Positions 18,014 through 26,602 of a DNA stretch of 64,000 nt are shown piece by piece. Numbering within the stretch: position 1 is the stretch's first letter; the number at the start of each line of letters is the position of its first letter. Made by a program: the position numbers and the translations under genes. A model generated the notes under the pieces. That model was not told the DNA's origin, searched no databases, and saw only the letters and a list, made by a program, of their open reading frames with translations. The stretch lies in contig NZ_UUOC01000023.1 of assembly GCF_900590755.1 (NCBI RefSeq), positions 1 through 64,000 on the forward strand. Reading direction: 5' to 3'. The stretch comes from Pseudomonas viridiflava. Its GTDB lineage: Bacteria > Pseudomonadota > Gammaproteobacteria > Pseudomonadales > Pseudomonadaceae.

Positions 18014-18990
18014 GGAAGCGCCTTATTGATGCGCTGATGCCACTGGTTCAGCGAGGTCACGCCTTTGGCGTTCCAGTTGGCAGCAGCGTCAGGGCCGAGG
18101 TGAAACTGGCCCTCATTGAATTGCCAGACGATCACCTGGGGTTTGTGCTGGGCGAAGTCCGGCGATTCCAGATATTGCAGCAAGGTCGCCCAAGGACCCA
18201 CATCGCCGGGGTTCCAGGTCAGGGTAACCGGACGGTCCAGCGCGTTGGACAGTTTCTGGGTAAAGCCCAGGTACGGCTGCACAAAACTGTTGCCGATCAC
18301 CTGAACGGGCGCGGGAGCGTCATCAATCAGCAGATCTTCTTCCACCTGATGGCGCACGGTGTAGATGTCCCGGCCAATGGCTTTGCGCTTGATGGCGGGC
18401 AGGAAGTTACTCGCCAGGTCGCCAAAGGCGCGCTTGTCGAACCAGTCACCCAGCACGGCGCCGCCACCCGGTTCACCCTGCAGGCGATACTTCCCGGTGA
18501 TCAGTTTCGCGGTCGCGTCGGCGGTGTTCTCTGCGCTCCAGGCCGTCCAGTGATAGTCGGCACGGTAAAACGCCGTCTGCTTGCCTTGCTCGGTCTGTTG
18601 CAGGATCGGCTTGATGTTCAGTGTGGTCAGGCCCGCTTTACTCAAGTTGCCTTGCAGTTGATCGTAGCGTTGGGCAACGGCGGGGCTCAGCGGCTGGTCG
18701 GCGGGCAGGCGCTGGGTGTAGAAGGGCGCTTTCATGGGCACCACCAGAACAACCAGGGCGATGTTCTCCCGTGCAAGCTGCTGCTGAACATCTTTGAGCA
18801 GCGCAACAGTGCGCGTATTGCCTGCGTTGTCGACTTTACTCAGGCTCTCCCATGCCGGAAACAGCCAGCCGTCCTTGCCCGTGATCACAGCCGACGCAGC
18901 CTGTGCGCCGGTGCCTGCAAGACTGAGCAACAGCCCGGCGAGGACAGGCAAGCGGCGCAGCAGGCGGTGTGCTTTCAATGGCTGGCTCAT
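18010..18990 (-). CDS. AlgJ/AlgX-like periplasmic O-acetyltransferase (SGNH fold)
   Basis: 326 residues with an N-terminal signal (about 10-32, ending GAQAA). It has the family entry motif GKDGWLF (about 39-45), the catalytic D-x-H as DYH (D145, H147) in YRADYHWTAW, and a nucleophile Ser235 in IGNSFVQ. The family acetylates alginate or cellulose in the periplasm using acetyl groups passed in by an MBOAT protein. It overlaps the upstream AlgF-like gene by 4 bp. No MBOAT gene (AlgI/WssH) lies in the operon, so the donor must come from elsewhere. Acetylation of the NfrB product is inferred from context. Confidence 0.82.
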   Translation of the reverse strand: MSQPLKAHRLLRRLPVLAGLLLSLAGTGAQAASAVITGKDGWLFPAWESLSKVDNAGNTRTVALLKDVQQQLARENIALVVLVVPMKAPFYTQRLPADQPLSPAVAQRYDQLQGNLSKAGLTTLNIKPILQQTEQGKQTAFYRADYHWTAWSAENTADATAKLITGKYRLQGEPGGGAVLGDWFDKRAFGDLASNFLPAIKRKAIGRDIYTVRHQVEEDLLIDDAPAPVQVIGNSFVQPYLGFTQKLSNALDRPVTLTWNPGDVGPWATLLQYLESPDFAQHKPQVIVWQFNEGQFHLGPDAAANWNAKGVTSLNQWHQRINKALP

Positions 18991-19652
18991 GGTGCAGTCT
19001 GGTCCACTAGGCCGATCAAGCGCGGCGACTGGGCGGGGCCGATCAGGAACAGGCTGTAGCGATCACTGGCCTTGAACGGCTCAAGCTTGAGCGGCAGGCT
19101 GGCGTTCTTGCCGCAGGTGGCGATCAGGGTCGCTTGCACCGGATTGATGGTGCGTTGCGCCTGACCGTTAAGCGGCAGCTGATTGAACACGCTGGCGCCA
19201 TTGGCCAACTGAACCGTGGCTTTTTCACAGCCGGGGCTGAGGTTGTAGATGTTCAGCTCGGCGCGCAGGTCTTTGCCACGCACCGGCGGGTCGATGACCA
19301 TGCGCGGCGGCGCGGCGGGGTTGCTGTCCAGAATCAGCGTGACCCAGGCGTTCTTGGGCACGCTAAGGTCTTTGATCTCGCGACCGTTGACCGTCACTTG
19401 CAAGGGCTGACGCGAGTCCACCACCTGAAACGGGCTGGCGATCGCTGACTGGGTCGACAGCGCGAACTGAGTGCTCTTGTCGACGCTGACCTGGGCTGCG
19501 GTGTCGGAGGGATTGACCACCCGCACCCAGGCCGAGCCTTCGGGCAGTTTCGACGCGTAGAGCTGGGCGATTTCAGAAGCGGCCTGGGCGTTGGCCGCCG
19601 CCAGGCCAAGCCCGAGGCCCAGCGTTAGACAAAGAGAGAGACGAGGGTACAT
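18987..19652 (-). CDS. AlgF-like periplasmic acetylation accessory protein
   Basis: 221 residues with a clear signal peptide (cleavage near AQAAS at about 25), close in size to AlgF (about 216). The protein is beta-rich, with LYASKLPEGSAWVRVVNPSD directly after the signal, as in AlgF/WssI proteins that cooperate with AlgJ/AlgX in moving acetyl groups to polysaccharide. GAGGAA precedes the ATG. It sits 9 bp after the NfrA-like gene and overlaps the AlgJ-like gene. The family call rests on the start of the mature protein and on the gene context. Confidence 0.75.
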   Translation of the reverse strand: MYPRLSLCLTLGLGLGLAAANAQAASEIAQLYASKLPEGSAWVRVVNPSDTAAQVSVDKSTQFALSTQSAIASPFQVVDSRQPLQVTVNGREIKDLSVPKNAWVTLILDSNPAAPPRMVIDPPVRGKDLRAELNIYNLSPGCEKATVQLANGASVFNQLPLNGQAQRTINPVQATLIATCGKNASLPLKLEPFKASDRYSLFLIGPAQSPRLIGLVDQTAP

Positions 19653-19661
19653 ACAGATTCC

Positions 19662-22229
19662 TCAGTAGGAGTAAGTCAGGCGAGCGAAGACGCCTTTGGC
19701 GCGGTCATCTCCGGAGACTTTCACTCGGTATTGCAGTGAAAAATCCACGTAGGAGCGCGGCGCGTTGTAGGCGTCTTCGCGGAACCAGTAGCGCACGTTG
19801 TTACCGATGCCGACGCCTGCCGCGTGGCCTGACGAATAATCTGCGCGGCCGTCGCTGCCGGTTTCGCTGTTCATTTTCGAGTCGTAATCGTAAGCCGCGA
19901 CCACATGCGGGAAGCTGACCCAGCGCGAGCCTGTACCGCCAATGGCGTAGCTGCGGCCACCTTGCCATTCGCTGTTGACGTAATTACGCGAATCGTTGAC
20001 GTAGTGACCGGCTTCAGCGAACAGCTGCGACGTCCACCAGCTCGGCGTGTCGACCCGCAGGTCAGTGCCGATGCTTGAGCCATAACCCAGGCGCACCAGC
20101 CAGTCGCCGTCGACATCGGACGAACCCAGCGGGAAGGTACGTTCAACCGCCGCCATGACGTTCAGGGACGAGAAGGGTTTGACCCGTACACCCAAGGCGC
20201 CTTGCAAGGCATCCAGACCAGTGTCGGAGTCGCCATTCTTGCTCCATAGCGTGTCAGTGACGCGGCCGTAAAGCTCGACGAAGCGGGCATTGCGATAACC
20301 CAGCGGGCGATAAGAAAGCTCGGTGCTGTTCTGCAGGCTGTCGTTGCTGCCACCACCACTGCTGCCGCTGTTGCCATTGCTGGTAGAGGGCGCCGAGCTC
20401 AAGCCGCTGCTGGAGCTGTTGCCGCGATAACTGGTGGTGCTGGTCAGGCCCCAGGTGCGCGAGACATCGGCGACGGCACGCCGGGTGTCGAACAACTGCT
20501 GGGCGGGCATGTCCAGCTCACCTGAGTTCTTCGCGTCGATCACCCGCTTGAAATAGCCTACTGCGTGCTCGTCATCGTTGACGCGCATGGCGGTGTAAGC
20601 CGCGTCCTGAGTGGCCGTCGGCGTCAGACGCGTCTCGGCGTCGGCTTTGCGGAATGACTCGTGCGCAGCCTCATCGTCACCGGCCTGCACCGACAGATAA
20701 GCCACTTGCAGGTCGCTCATGGATTCCAGATCGCCGGTGTCCCGGGCCTGCTGCAAGCGCTCGCGCGCCGTGCGGCGCTGGCCCAATGCGGCATAGAGGC
20801 TGGCTTCTTCATAGGCGGGCAGGCTGCCCAGCGCCAAGGCCTGGGTGAAGTCCTTGCGGGCGGCGGAATCCTCGCCCATCTGCTGATGCAGACGACCGCG
20901 CTGAGAGAGCAGGCGCGCGTCGTCGCCGTTGGCTTCAAGGCCGCGATTGGCGGCGTCGAGGGCTTCGGGCAGGCGCTTCTGATCGGTCAGAGCGCTGACC
21001 AGCAGGCTGCGATAAGCCGGGTTTTCCGGTGCGCGGCGAATGGCTTCGCTGGCCAGGGTCGCTGCGGAGGCTGAATCCTTGCGGGCCAGCGCGGCATACG
21101 CCTGGACGGCCATGTCCGTGCCGCCATCGCGCTGGTTGCCGGGCCAGATGTCGCAGATCAGACCGAAGGCGCTTTCCTGGCAATTGAGTGCCGGAGCGGG
21201 GAAGCGAGTCGCGACTTTCAAGCCGTTGGATTTCTGCCGGGCAGCGGCCTGGGCAGCGGCACGACGGCGAGCCACTTCGCCGCTTTCGTCTGGCGGCAAT
21301 TGTTGCAGTTGCGCCAGCGCCAGTTGCGGGTCGTTGTTGGCCAGCGCCAGGTCGGCGGCGAAGAAACGGATTTCCCGCACTTCCGAATCCAGCAGGCCGT
21401 CGATAGCCAGGGCCTGTTTCAGATCATTCTGGGCGGCCTGGGTTTTGCCCTGTCGATCCAGTGCATAGCTGCGCAGAATCCACGGCGCGATTTCGCCATC
21501 GTCCTGAGCCAGTGCGCCGGTTGCTGCCAGTTCGGCAGCGCGGTAGTCCCTGGCCGAGATCAGCGTGCTGATCAACAGTTGTTGATGAGCGCCGATTTCC
21601 GGCGCCCAGGCCACGGCCTTGCGTGCCTGATCCACTGCCAGCGGCAGGTTGTCGGCTTGCAGGGCGCGATAGCTGGCGATGGCCAGCGGTGCGGCCAGTT
21701 GTCGGCGGATGGCCTCGCGGCGCATCAGCAAAGTGTCGTCATCCGGGAACAACTTCAGCGCATCGCTGGTGGCCAGATCGGCTTCCTGCAGATGCTGTTG
21801 GCGTTGCAGGGATTCAATCAGCAGCAGGCGATAGTCCAGGCGTTTTGGCGCCTGGCTGATGGCTTTGCGTGCAGCCTGTGCGGCCACCACAAAGTCGTCG
21901 CGGTCGTATGCCTTGAAGGCCTGGGCCGCTGCGCCAAAACCGGGTGCCGGACGTGCCTGCGGATAGCGCCGAGGGTTGTCGCGCATGTCTTTGTCGCGTT
22001 CGGCCAGGGCGATCAGCCGGTTCAAACGAGTGACATCAGCGCGCTGGCGCAAGGCTTCACGGGCCTTGGCGATGGCCAGGTCGTAGTCCTTGCGGTCATA
22101 GGCGCTGTAGGCTTCGTTGGCCGTTTTGTACGCCGGGCCGGTCAACGGCAGCGGCAGTGTTTCGGCGTAACTCACGACGGGCAGCAGGCTCAGGCCGGTG
22201 ACCATCAGGCTCAGCAGAGAGCGCTTCAT
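19662..22229 (-). CDS. nfrA: NfrA-like outer-membrane TPR/beta-barrel exopolysaccharide export protein
   Basis: 855 residues: signal peptide (about 1-22), a long superhelix of TPR repeats (about 25-560, for example AYSAYDRKDYDLAIAKAREA), a Ser/Gly/Asn-rich linker at about 605-640, and a C-terminal beta-rich NfrA-type outer-membrane domain ending with an aromatic residue (RLTYSY). It has the architecture of BcsC/PgaA-type export proteins and of NfrA, the phage N4 adsorption protein. Its ATG overlaps the NfrB stop (ATGA). It should form the outer-membrane exit for the polymer made by NfrB. Named by homology of architecture and neighbours. Confidence 0.85.
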   Translation of the reverse strand: MKRSLLSLMVTGLSLLPVVSYAETLPLPLTGPAYKTANEAYSAYDRKDYDLAIAKAREALRQRADVTRLNRLIALAERDKDMRDNPRRYPQARPAPGFGAAAQAFKAYDRDDFVVAAQAARKAISQAPKRLDYRLLLIESLQRQQHLQEADLATSDALKLFPDDDTLLMRREAIRRQLAAPLAIASYRALQADNLPLAVDQARKAVAWAPEIGAHQQLLISTLISARDYRAAELAATGALAQDDGEIAPWILRSYALDRQGKTQAAQNDLKQALAIDGLLDSEVREIRFFAADLALANNDPQLALAQLQQLPPDESGEVARRRAAAQAAARQKSNGLKVATRFPAPALNCQESAFGLICDIWPGNQRDGGTDMAVQAYAALARKDSASAATLASEAIRRAPENPAYRSLLVSALTDQKRLPEALDAANRGLEANGDDARLLSQRGRLHQQMGEDSAARKDFTQALALGSLPAYEEASLYAALGQRRTARERLQQARDTGDLESMSDLQVAYLSVQAGDDEAAHESFRKADAETRLTPTATQDAAYTAMRVNDDEHAVGYFKRVIDAKNSGELDMPAQQLFDTRRAVADVSRTWGLTSTTSYRGNSSSSGLSSAPSTSNGNSGSSGGGSNDSLQNSTELSYRPLGYRNARFVELYGRVTDTLWSKNGDSDTGLDALQGALGVRVKPFSSLNVMAAVERTFPLGSSDVDGDWLVRLGYGSSIGTDLRVDTPSWWTSQLFAEAGHYVNDSRNYVNSEWQGGRSYAIGGTGSRWVSFPHVVAAYDYDSKMNSETGSDGRADYSSGHAAGVGIGNNVRYWFREDAYNAPRSYVDFSLQYRVKVSGDDRAKGVFARLTYSY

Positions 22230-24340
22230 AACGCAGGTTCCGTCTGGTATTGGCTGTGCTGACGAGCCACTGCCTGTTCGATAGTGGTCCGGGGTAGAAC
22301 GCCGGTATCCACCAGGTAATCGCCGATGCGGCCGTGCAGTTGCGGGCGGTAACCGAGCATGGCGCGGTCGAAGACGGCACGGTCCAGCAGGCCGCTTTCA
22401 ATCAGCAGATCACCCAGCAACGGCGCGCTGGCGTTTGGTACGGATTGACGGTCGGTGGCGTTGTCACGACGCAGTTGCGCGACGATTTCACTTTCCCGTG
22501 CGATCAGTTGAACGGGCTCCTGGCCCAGTTGCTGGCTGACCTGCTGCAACCCTTCGGCAGACAACGGGCTGGCGACTGCGACCTGCGGCTGACCGTCGGC
22601 ATTGTTACCCAGCAACACGACGCGCCAGCGCAAGGCGAACTCGTCGGCCAAGGGCTGTGGTGAGGCATTCGCCTTGGCGGCGACGTCGAACACCCGTGGC
22701 AATTCGTTCTGAAACGCGATCGCTTCGGCCAGGGTTTCATCATCCAGCCAGCCGTGGTTGAGCAGGATGCGGCCGAGCGGAATGTGCCGGGTCTGCTGCT
22801 CGGCCAGTGCGCTTTGCAGGTTGTTTTCGTTGATCGCCTGCCACGACAGCAACACGCTGCCCAGCTTGCGCGGGGCAATGGCGACCAGGTCGGTGGACGG
22901 GAAGTCGTGCATGGTCTTGTCCCAGACCAGCTTGCGGTTGAGCACCTTGCCGACGATAAACATGCGCCAGGCCCGGGAGGCGGCCATGAAGTTGACGAAG
23001 TTGCCCACTACCATGCGCGGAATCGACAGCAAGCCATGCTGCCAGCCATACAGCACGCCGGTGAAATAGCAACGATGCACAATGCGCCAAGCCAGGGCGA
23101 TGCCGTTGGCCAGCAGCAGGTATTTGATGAAGCCGTTGGCTTCGAACGGGGTCGGGAAACTGACGCTCCACAGACCACTGTGACGCAAGATGATCAAGGC
23201 CAGCAGTTGCAGCAGAATCACGTAAGCGATGATGCTGACAAACGCCGTCACCACACCCTTGCGATCACGAAACAACAGATACCGATTGGCCAGCGAACCG
23301 CTCCAGCCCATCTGTTCCCAGCCTTGCAGGCCGATGCCGAGTGTCCAGCGGGCTTTCTGGCGGAAGGCGGTGCGGAAGGTGTCCGGGAAGAATTCCCGCA
23401 CGCACAACGGCATGTTCAACGTAGATTCATATGGCTTGCGGAACCACGACTTGCGCAGCACCCGGTACTGCACCGGGAAGCGCACGAAAATCGCGTTCAT
23501 GCCGACTTTTGCCAGGCGGTTACCGACGTCGTAGTCCTCGGTGAGGCTGTCGGTATTGAACGGCTGGTTCTGGGTTTCGTCGGCCAGCACACGCAGTGCA
23601 CGGTGCGAGAAACAGGTGCCGACACCCGCCGAGGGCACGGTATCGGTCATGCTTTCGCGCACCACCAGATCCTTGCCGTGCCATTCGGCGAACTCGTCCA
23701 TGTAAGTCCCGGCAACCCATTCGTACCAATTGCGCTCAAGGGAGACCACTGGCAGCTGGATCATGTCCTTGCGTGGCAGCAAGTAGTTGAACAGGCGCAG
23801 TTCCAGCGGGTGCAGCACGTCTTCACTGTCATGCAGCACGACGCCCGCGAAGGTCATGTCGTGAGTTTTCTCATGCAGGAAAATCGCTTGAATCACCCAG
23901 TTCAGGCAGTCCGCCTTGCAGGTCGGCCCGGCATGCGGGACTTCCACCCGGTGCAGCTGTTTGTAGCGCCGACGCATGCGCTCCACCTCATCGATGGTGC
24001 GCTGGTCGTTGATGTAGGTGCCGACGAACACCACGTAGTTCTGGTAATCCAGGGTCGACACCATGTTCTCGATCATCGGCGCGATAACGTCGTACTCCAG
24101 CCAGGCCGGAACCATGATCGCCAGCGGCTGTTCATCCCGCGCCAGCAACTGTTCAACCGTCAGGGGCCGATACTTGCGCCCCGCCGTGAACTTGCGAAAC
24201 ACGCGGCGCGACCAGTACCAGAGGTCGATGAACAGGTCATCCAGGCTCGAAATCAGGATCAGCACGGCGACCACAATCGTCGCGACTTCCAGGATGCTGT
24301 AGTAGTGGGCCAGCCAGTACGGCCAATAGAGCGACGTCAT
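22226..24340 (-). CDS. nfrB: NfrB-like inner-membrane GT2 synthase with MshEN c-di-GMP-binding motifs
   Basis: 704 residues. N-terminal helices, then a processive GT2 domain with acidic HDSED, the TED motif in TEDYDVGNRL, and QKARW (the Q-x-x-R-W signature), then several more helices to about 450. The C-terminus carries 24-residue MshEN-like motifs as two pairs, at about 485-540 (KLGSVLL..., PLGRILLNHGWLDDETL) and about 640-698 (LGDLLIESGLL, RIGDYLVDTGVL). MshEN domains bind c-di-GMP, so synthesis is probably c-di-GMP-activated, as shown for E. coli NfrB. With the 2-epimerase gene at the head of the operon, the substrate is likely UDP-ManNAc. It lies 12 bp after the BcsB-like gene. Confidence 0.88.
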   Translation of the reverse strand: MTSLYWPYWLAHYYSILEVATIVVAVLILISSLDDLFIDLWYWSRRVFRKFTAGRKYRPLTVEQLLARDEQPLAIMVPAWLEYDVIAPMIENMVSTLDYQNYVVFVGTYINDQRTIDEVERMRRRYKQLHRVEVPHAGPTCKADCLNWVIQAIFLHEKTHDMTFAGVVLHDSEDVLHPLELRLFNYLLPRKDMIQLPVVSLERNWYEWVAGTYMDEFAEWHGKDLVVRESMTDTVPSAGVGTCFSHRALRVLADETQNQPFNTDSLTEDYDVGNRLAKVGMNAIFVRFPVQYRVLRKSWFRKPYESTLNMPLCVREFFPDTFRTAFRQKARWTLGIGLQGWEQMGWSGSLANRYLLFRDRKGVVTAFVSIIAYVILLQLLALIILRHSGLWSVSFPTPFEANGFIKYLLLANGIALAWRIVHRCYFTGVLYGWQHGLLSIPRMVVGNFVNFMAASRAWRMFIVGKVLNRKLVWDKTMHDFPSTDLVAIAPRKLGSVLLSWQAINENNLQSALAEQQTRHIPLGRILLNHGWLDDETLAEAIAFQNELPRVFDVAAKANASPQPLADEFALRWRVVLLGNNADGQPQVAVASPLSAEGLQQVSQQLGQEPVQLIARESEIVAQLRRDNATDRQSVPNASAPLLGDLLIESGLLDRAVFDRAMLGYRPQLHGRIGDYLVDTGVLPRTTIEQAVARQHSQYQTEPAL

Positions 24341-24352
24341 CAGGGCTTCCCG

Positions 24353-26563
24353 TTATTGGCGATTGCGACGGGCGCTACGGCCAGCCAGCAACAGCACGAG
24401 GAACAGCACGATGGCACCCGGGATCAACCACAACATCGACGGTTGGCGCCAGGCATCGAGGCCTTTTGGCTCTTCATTTTCGATCATCTGGCTGCCGCTC
24501 GGGTCCTTGCTGTCGAGTGTGGCGAGCGCGCCCTGGTCACCCAGAATGCTTACGTCACCACGGGTCAGCAGGATCGGCTTGGCAAACACCGGTGCCTGGT
24601 TGCCCAGCGCGTGGTAGACCAGACCGTGCTGGCCGCCAGATTCCACTACTTGCAGTGACGCCAGGTTGTTCAGCGTTTGCAGATCCAGCAGCACCTGATC
24701 CTTGTGGTTGATGCGCAGGCGGCCCTGATCATCGACTTGCACCGAGGCCTTGCTGTCCTTGACCGGCAACTCGAAGGCGAGGAAAGGTTTGTCTGGCGTC
24801 ACCGAGGCTTTCGGGTCGGCGCTGACGGTCAGGTTGGCGCGCAATGGCGACACACCGCTGGCGTTGGCCACGGCAATCACTTGCGGCAGGCTGCTGGCCG
24901 GTTGGTCCAGCCAGGTTTGCGGCACCAGCACTTGAGTCTCGCCCGCGAAACGCGCGGCCATGCCGGAGAAGTCGTCATTGAGCGTGGCTTTATCCAGCAC
25001 GATGTGGCTGGTCGGCAGCACCGAAACCGGGAAGGCCTGCGGCGTTTCCAGGCAGCGGTCGCTGACCGGCTGGCGCTGGAAGGACACCCGCAGCACGTTA
25101 GTCGAGCCCAATGCATAGCCCGGAATACGTGCTTCGATGCGTTGTTTTTCGCCATTGGTGACCAGTTGCTGCGCGCCGATCAGGTAATCGTTGAGAAACA
25201 GCGAGGCGACGGGCGCGGTGTCTGAAGCACCCGGCGCGGCGGCGACATCGATCACCGCCTTGACCGGCACGCGGCCGTCATAGGCCACGGTGCCCAGCGG
25301 GAACGAGGTGCTCCAGTCGGACTTGGCAAGCACGTCGATCGTGCCGGGGTTGCCGCCCAATCGCGACAGCGCCACACGGCCATCTGCTTCCAGCGGCGTG
25401 TGTGCTTCGCTGATGGTCAGCTGGCGGCTGCGTGCGAGTTTGTTCCAGGCCGAACCGAACAGGGTCAGTGCCTTGCCGGTCGACTCTGGCGCGATCATCA
25501 GCATTGGACGTGCACCGAGCAGTGCCAGGCGCACGTTGTCCGTGCCCGCCTTGAGCCCGACGTTGATATGCCGTTCACGCCACTGGTTCAGCGCGCTGGC
25601 GGCGGTGGCGTCCAGGCCTTGAATCTGGGTGTGCAAGGCATCGAGAGCGTCATTGATAGCCTTGAGCAGTTGCGGGTCGTTGATGGCCAGATCGGCCTGC
25701 ACATTGGCGGTCTGACCCAGCACCAGCAATGCACCGATCTGTGCCGGATCGCTGAGGGTTTGCGTGCCTTTGCCGTTCAGGCTGGCGAAGGCCGGGATAT
25801 TCAGCAATTCGGCCGGAACGCGCAGACCACTCAGGTCAACGCTGTCCTGCAGAGCAGGGAAGGGCAGGATGCGCGCATGTTTGCCGATCCGTTCCAGGGC
25901 CACGCCCATGCGCCATGCCGAGTCGTAGCTGGCGGCAGACAAACTGCCGGGCGCGACCATGATCCCCGGTCTGCCGGGCAGGGCATTCCAGGCTGCGCCG
26001 ACGTCTTGCAGCTGGCTGGCGTCGTAGCTGTAAGTCAGGCGCGTGGTGGGATCGATGCGCAGCACATTGCCGATCACCCGTTCGTCTTCACAGAGCACGC
26101 GGTCGACAATTGACGACCAGGCAACACCCAATCGCACCGAGCCGGTGTCGCGGGCGGCTTTGTCGACGCCCAGTGTCACGCTGGCATTGCCTTGCGCTTC
26201 GTTCAGGCCTTCAGCCCGCACCGGATAGCCGTCCAGGGACAGCAACATGGTGTTGCGGCCACCTTCGCCATTGAGGTAACTGGCGTCGAACTGCAACGTC
26301 GCATCGGTCAGCGACACGCCCGCTGGCACCGGCAGATACAGCTCACGCCGGGCGTCAGTGGAGCCGAGAATGATCGGCGCATCAATGCCCAGATCGCTCA
26401 GACGAATCTGGCGTTCCTGGCGGGTGTCGGTGTTGAGCCGGTTGATTGCCTGAGTGAGCGGGCTGTCCGCGGCCAGGGCGAACGTCGGCATAAGCGCGAG
26501 CAGGCTCACGCCACAGGCAAGGGCGCTGAGCGCGCCCGATTGGGAGGCAACGGAAAACTTCAT
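24353..26563 (-). CDS. BcsB-like periplasmic membrane-anchored synthase subunit
   Basis: 736 residues: signal peptide (about 8-32), a large periplasmic beta-rich region with paired jellyroll-like halves (LPVPAGVSLTDATL near 77, FLNDYLIGAQQLV near 455), and one C-terminal membrane helix (LWLIPGAIVLFLVLLLAG) with a basic tail. This is the plan of BcsB, the partner of the cellulose synthase BcsA. Here it sits directly upstream of the NfrB-like synthase and should guide the nascent chain through the periplasm. No BcsA, BcsZ or PilZ protein is nearby, so the polymer need not be cellulose. It lies 39 bp downstream of the epimerase gene. Confidence 0.82.
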   Translation of the reverse strand: MKFSVASQSGALSALACGVSLLALMPTFALAADSPLTQAINRLNTDTRQERQIRLSDLGIDAPIILGSTDARRELYLPVPAGVSLTDATLQFDASYLNGEGGRNTMLLSLDGYPVRAEGLNEAQGNASVTLGVDKAARDTGSVRLGVAWSSIVDRVLCEDERVIGNVLRIDPTTRLTYSYDASQLQDVGAAWNALPGRPGIMVAPGSLSAASYDSAWRMGVALERIGKHARILPFPALQDSVDLSGLRVPAELLNIPAFASLNGKGTQTLSDPAQIGALLVLGQTANVQADLAINDPQLLKAINDALDALHTQIQGLDATAASALNQWRERHINVGLKAGTDNVRLALLGARPMLMIAPESTGKALTLFGSAWNKLARSRQLTISEAHTPLEADGRVALSRLGGNPGTIDVLAKSDWSTSFPLGTVAYDGRVPVKAVIDVAAAPGASDTAPVASLFLNDYLIGAQQLVTNGEKQRIEARIPGYALGSTNVLRVSFQRQPVSDRCLETPQAFPVSVLPTSHIVLDKATLNDDFSGMAARFAGETQVLVPQTWLDQPASSLPQVIAVANASGVSPLRANLTVSADPKASVTPDKPFLAFELPVKDSKASVQVDDQGRLRINHKDQVLLDLQTLNNLASLQVVESGGQHGLVYHALGNQAPVFAKPILLTRGDVSILGDQGALATLDSKDPSGSQMIENEEPKGLDAWRQPSMLWLIPGAIVLFLVLLLAGRSARRNRQ

Positions 26564-26602
26564 TCAGGCAAATCTCGGGCTATTGGAGGGGCTAGCGTTT
26601 AC

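Noticed and set aside
22754..24658. A 634-codon open frame antisense to the nfrB-like gene
   Set aside because: It mirrors the sense gene's codon pattern, is His/Gln-rich without domains, has no ribosome binding site, and the opposite strand encodes a full set of GT2 and MshEN motifs.
17150..26563. Cellulose or alginate biosynthesis operon
   Set aside because: There is a BcsB-like gene and AlgF/AlgJ-like genes but no BcsA, BcsZ, Alg8, Alg44, AlgE or AlgG. The synthase and exporter are NfrB/NfrA-like.
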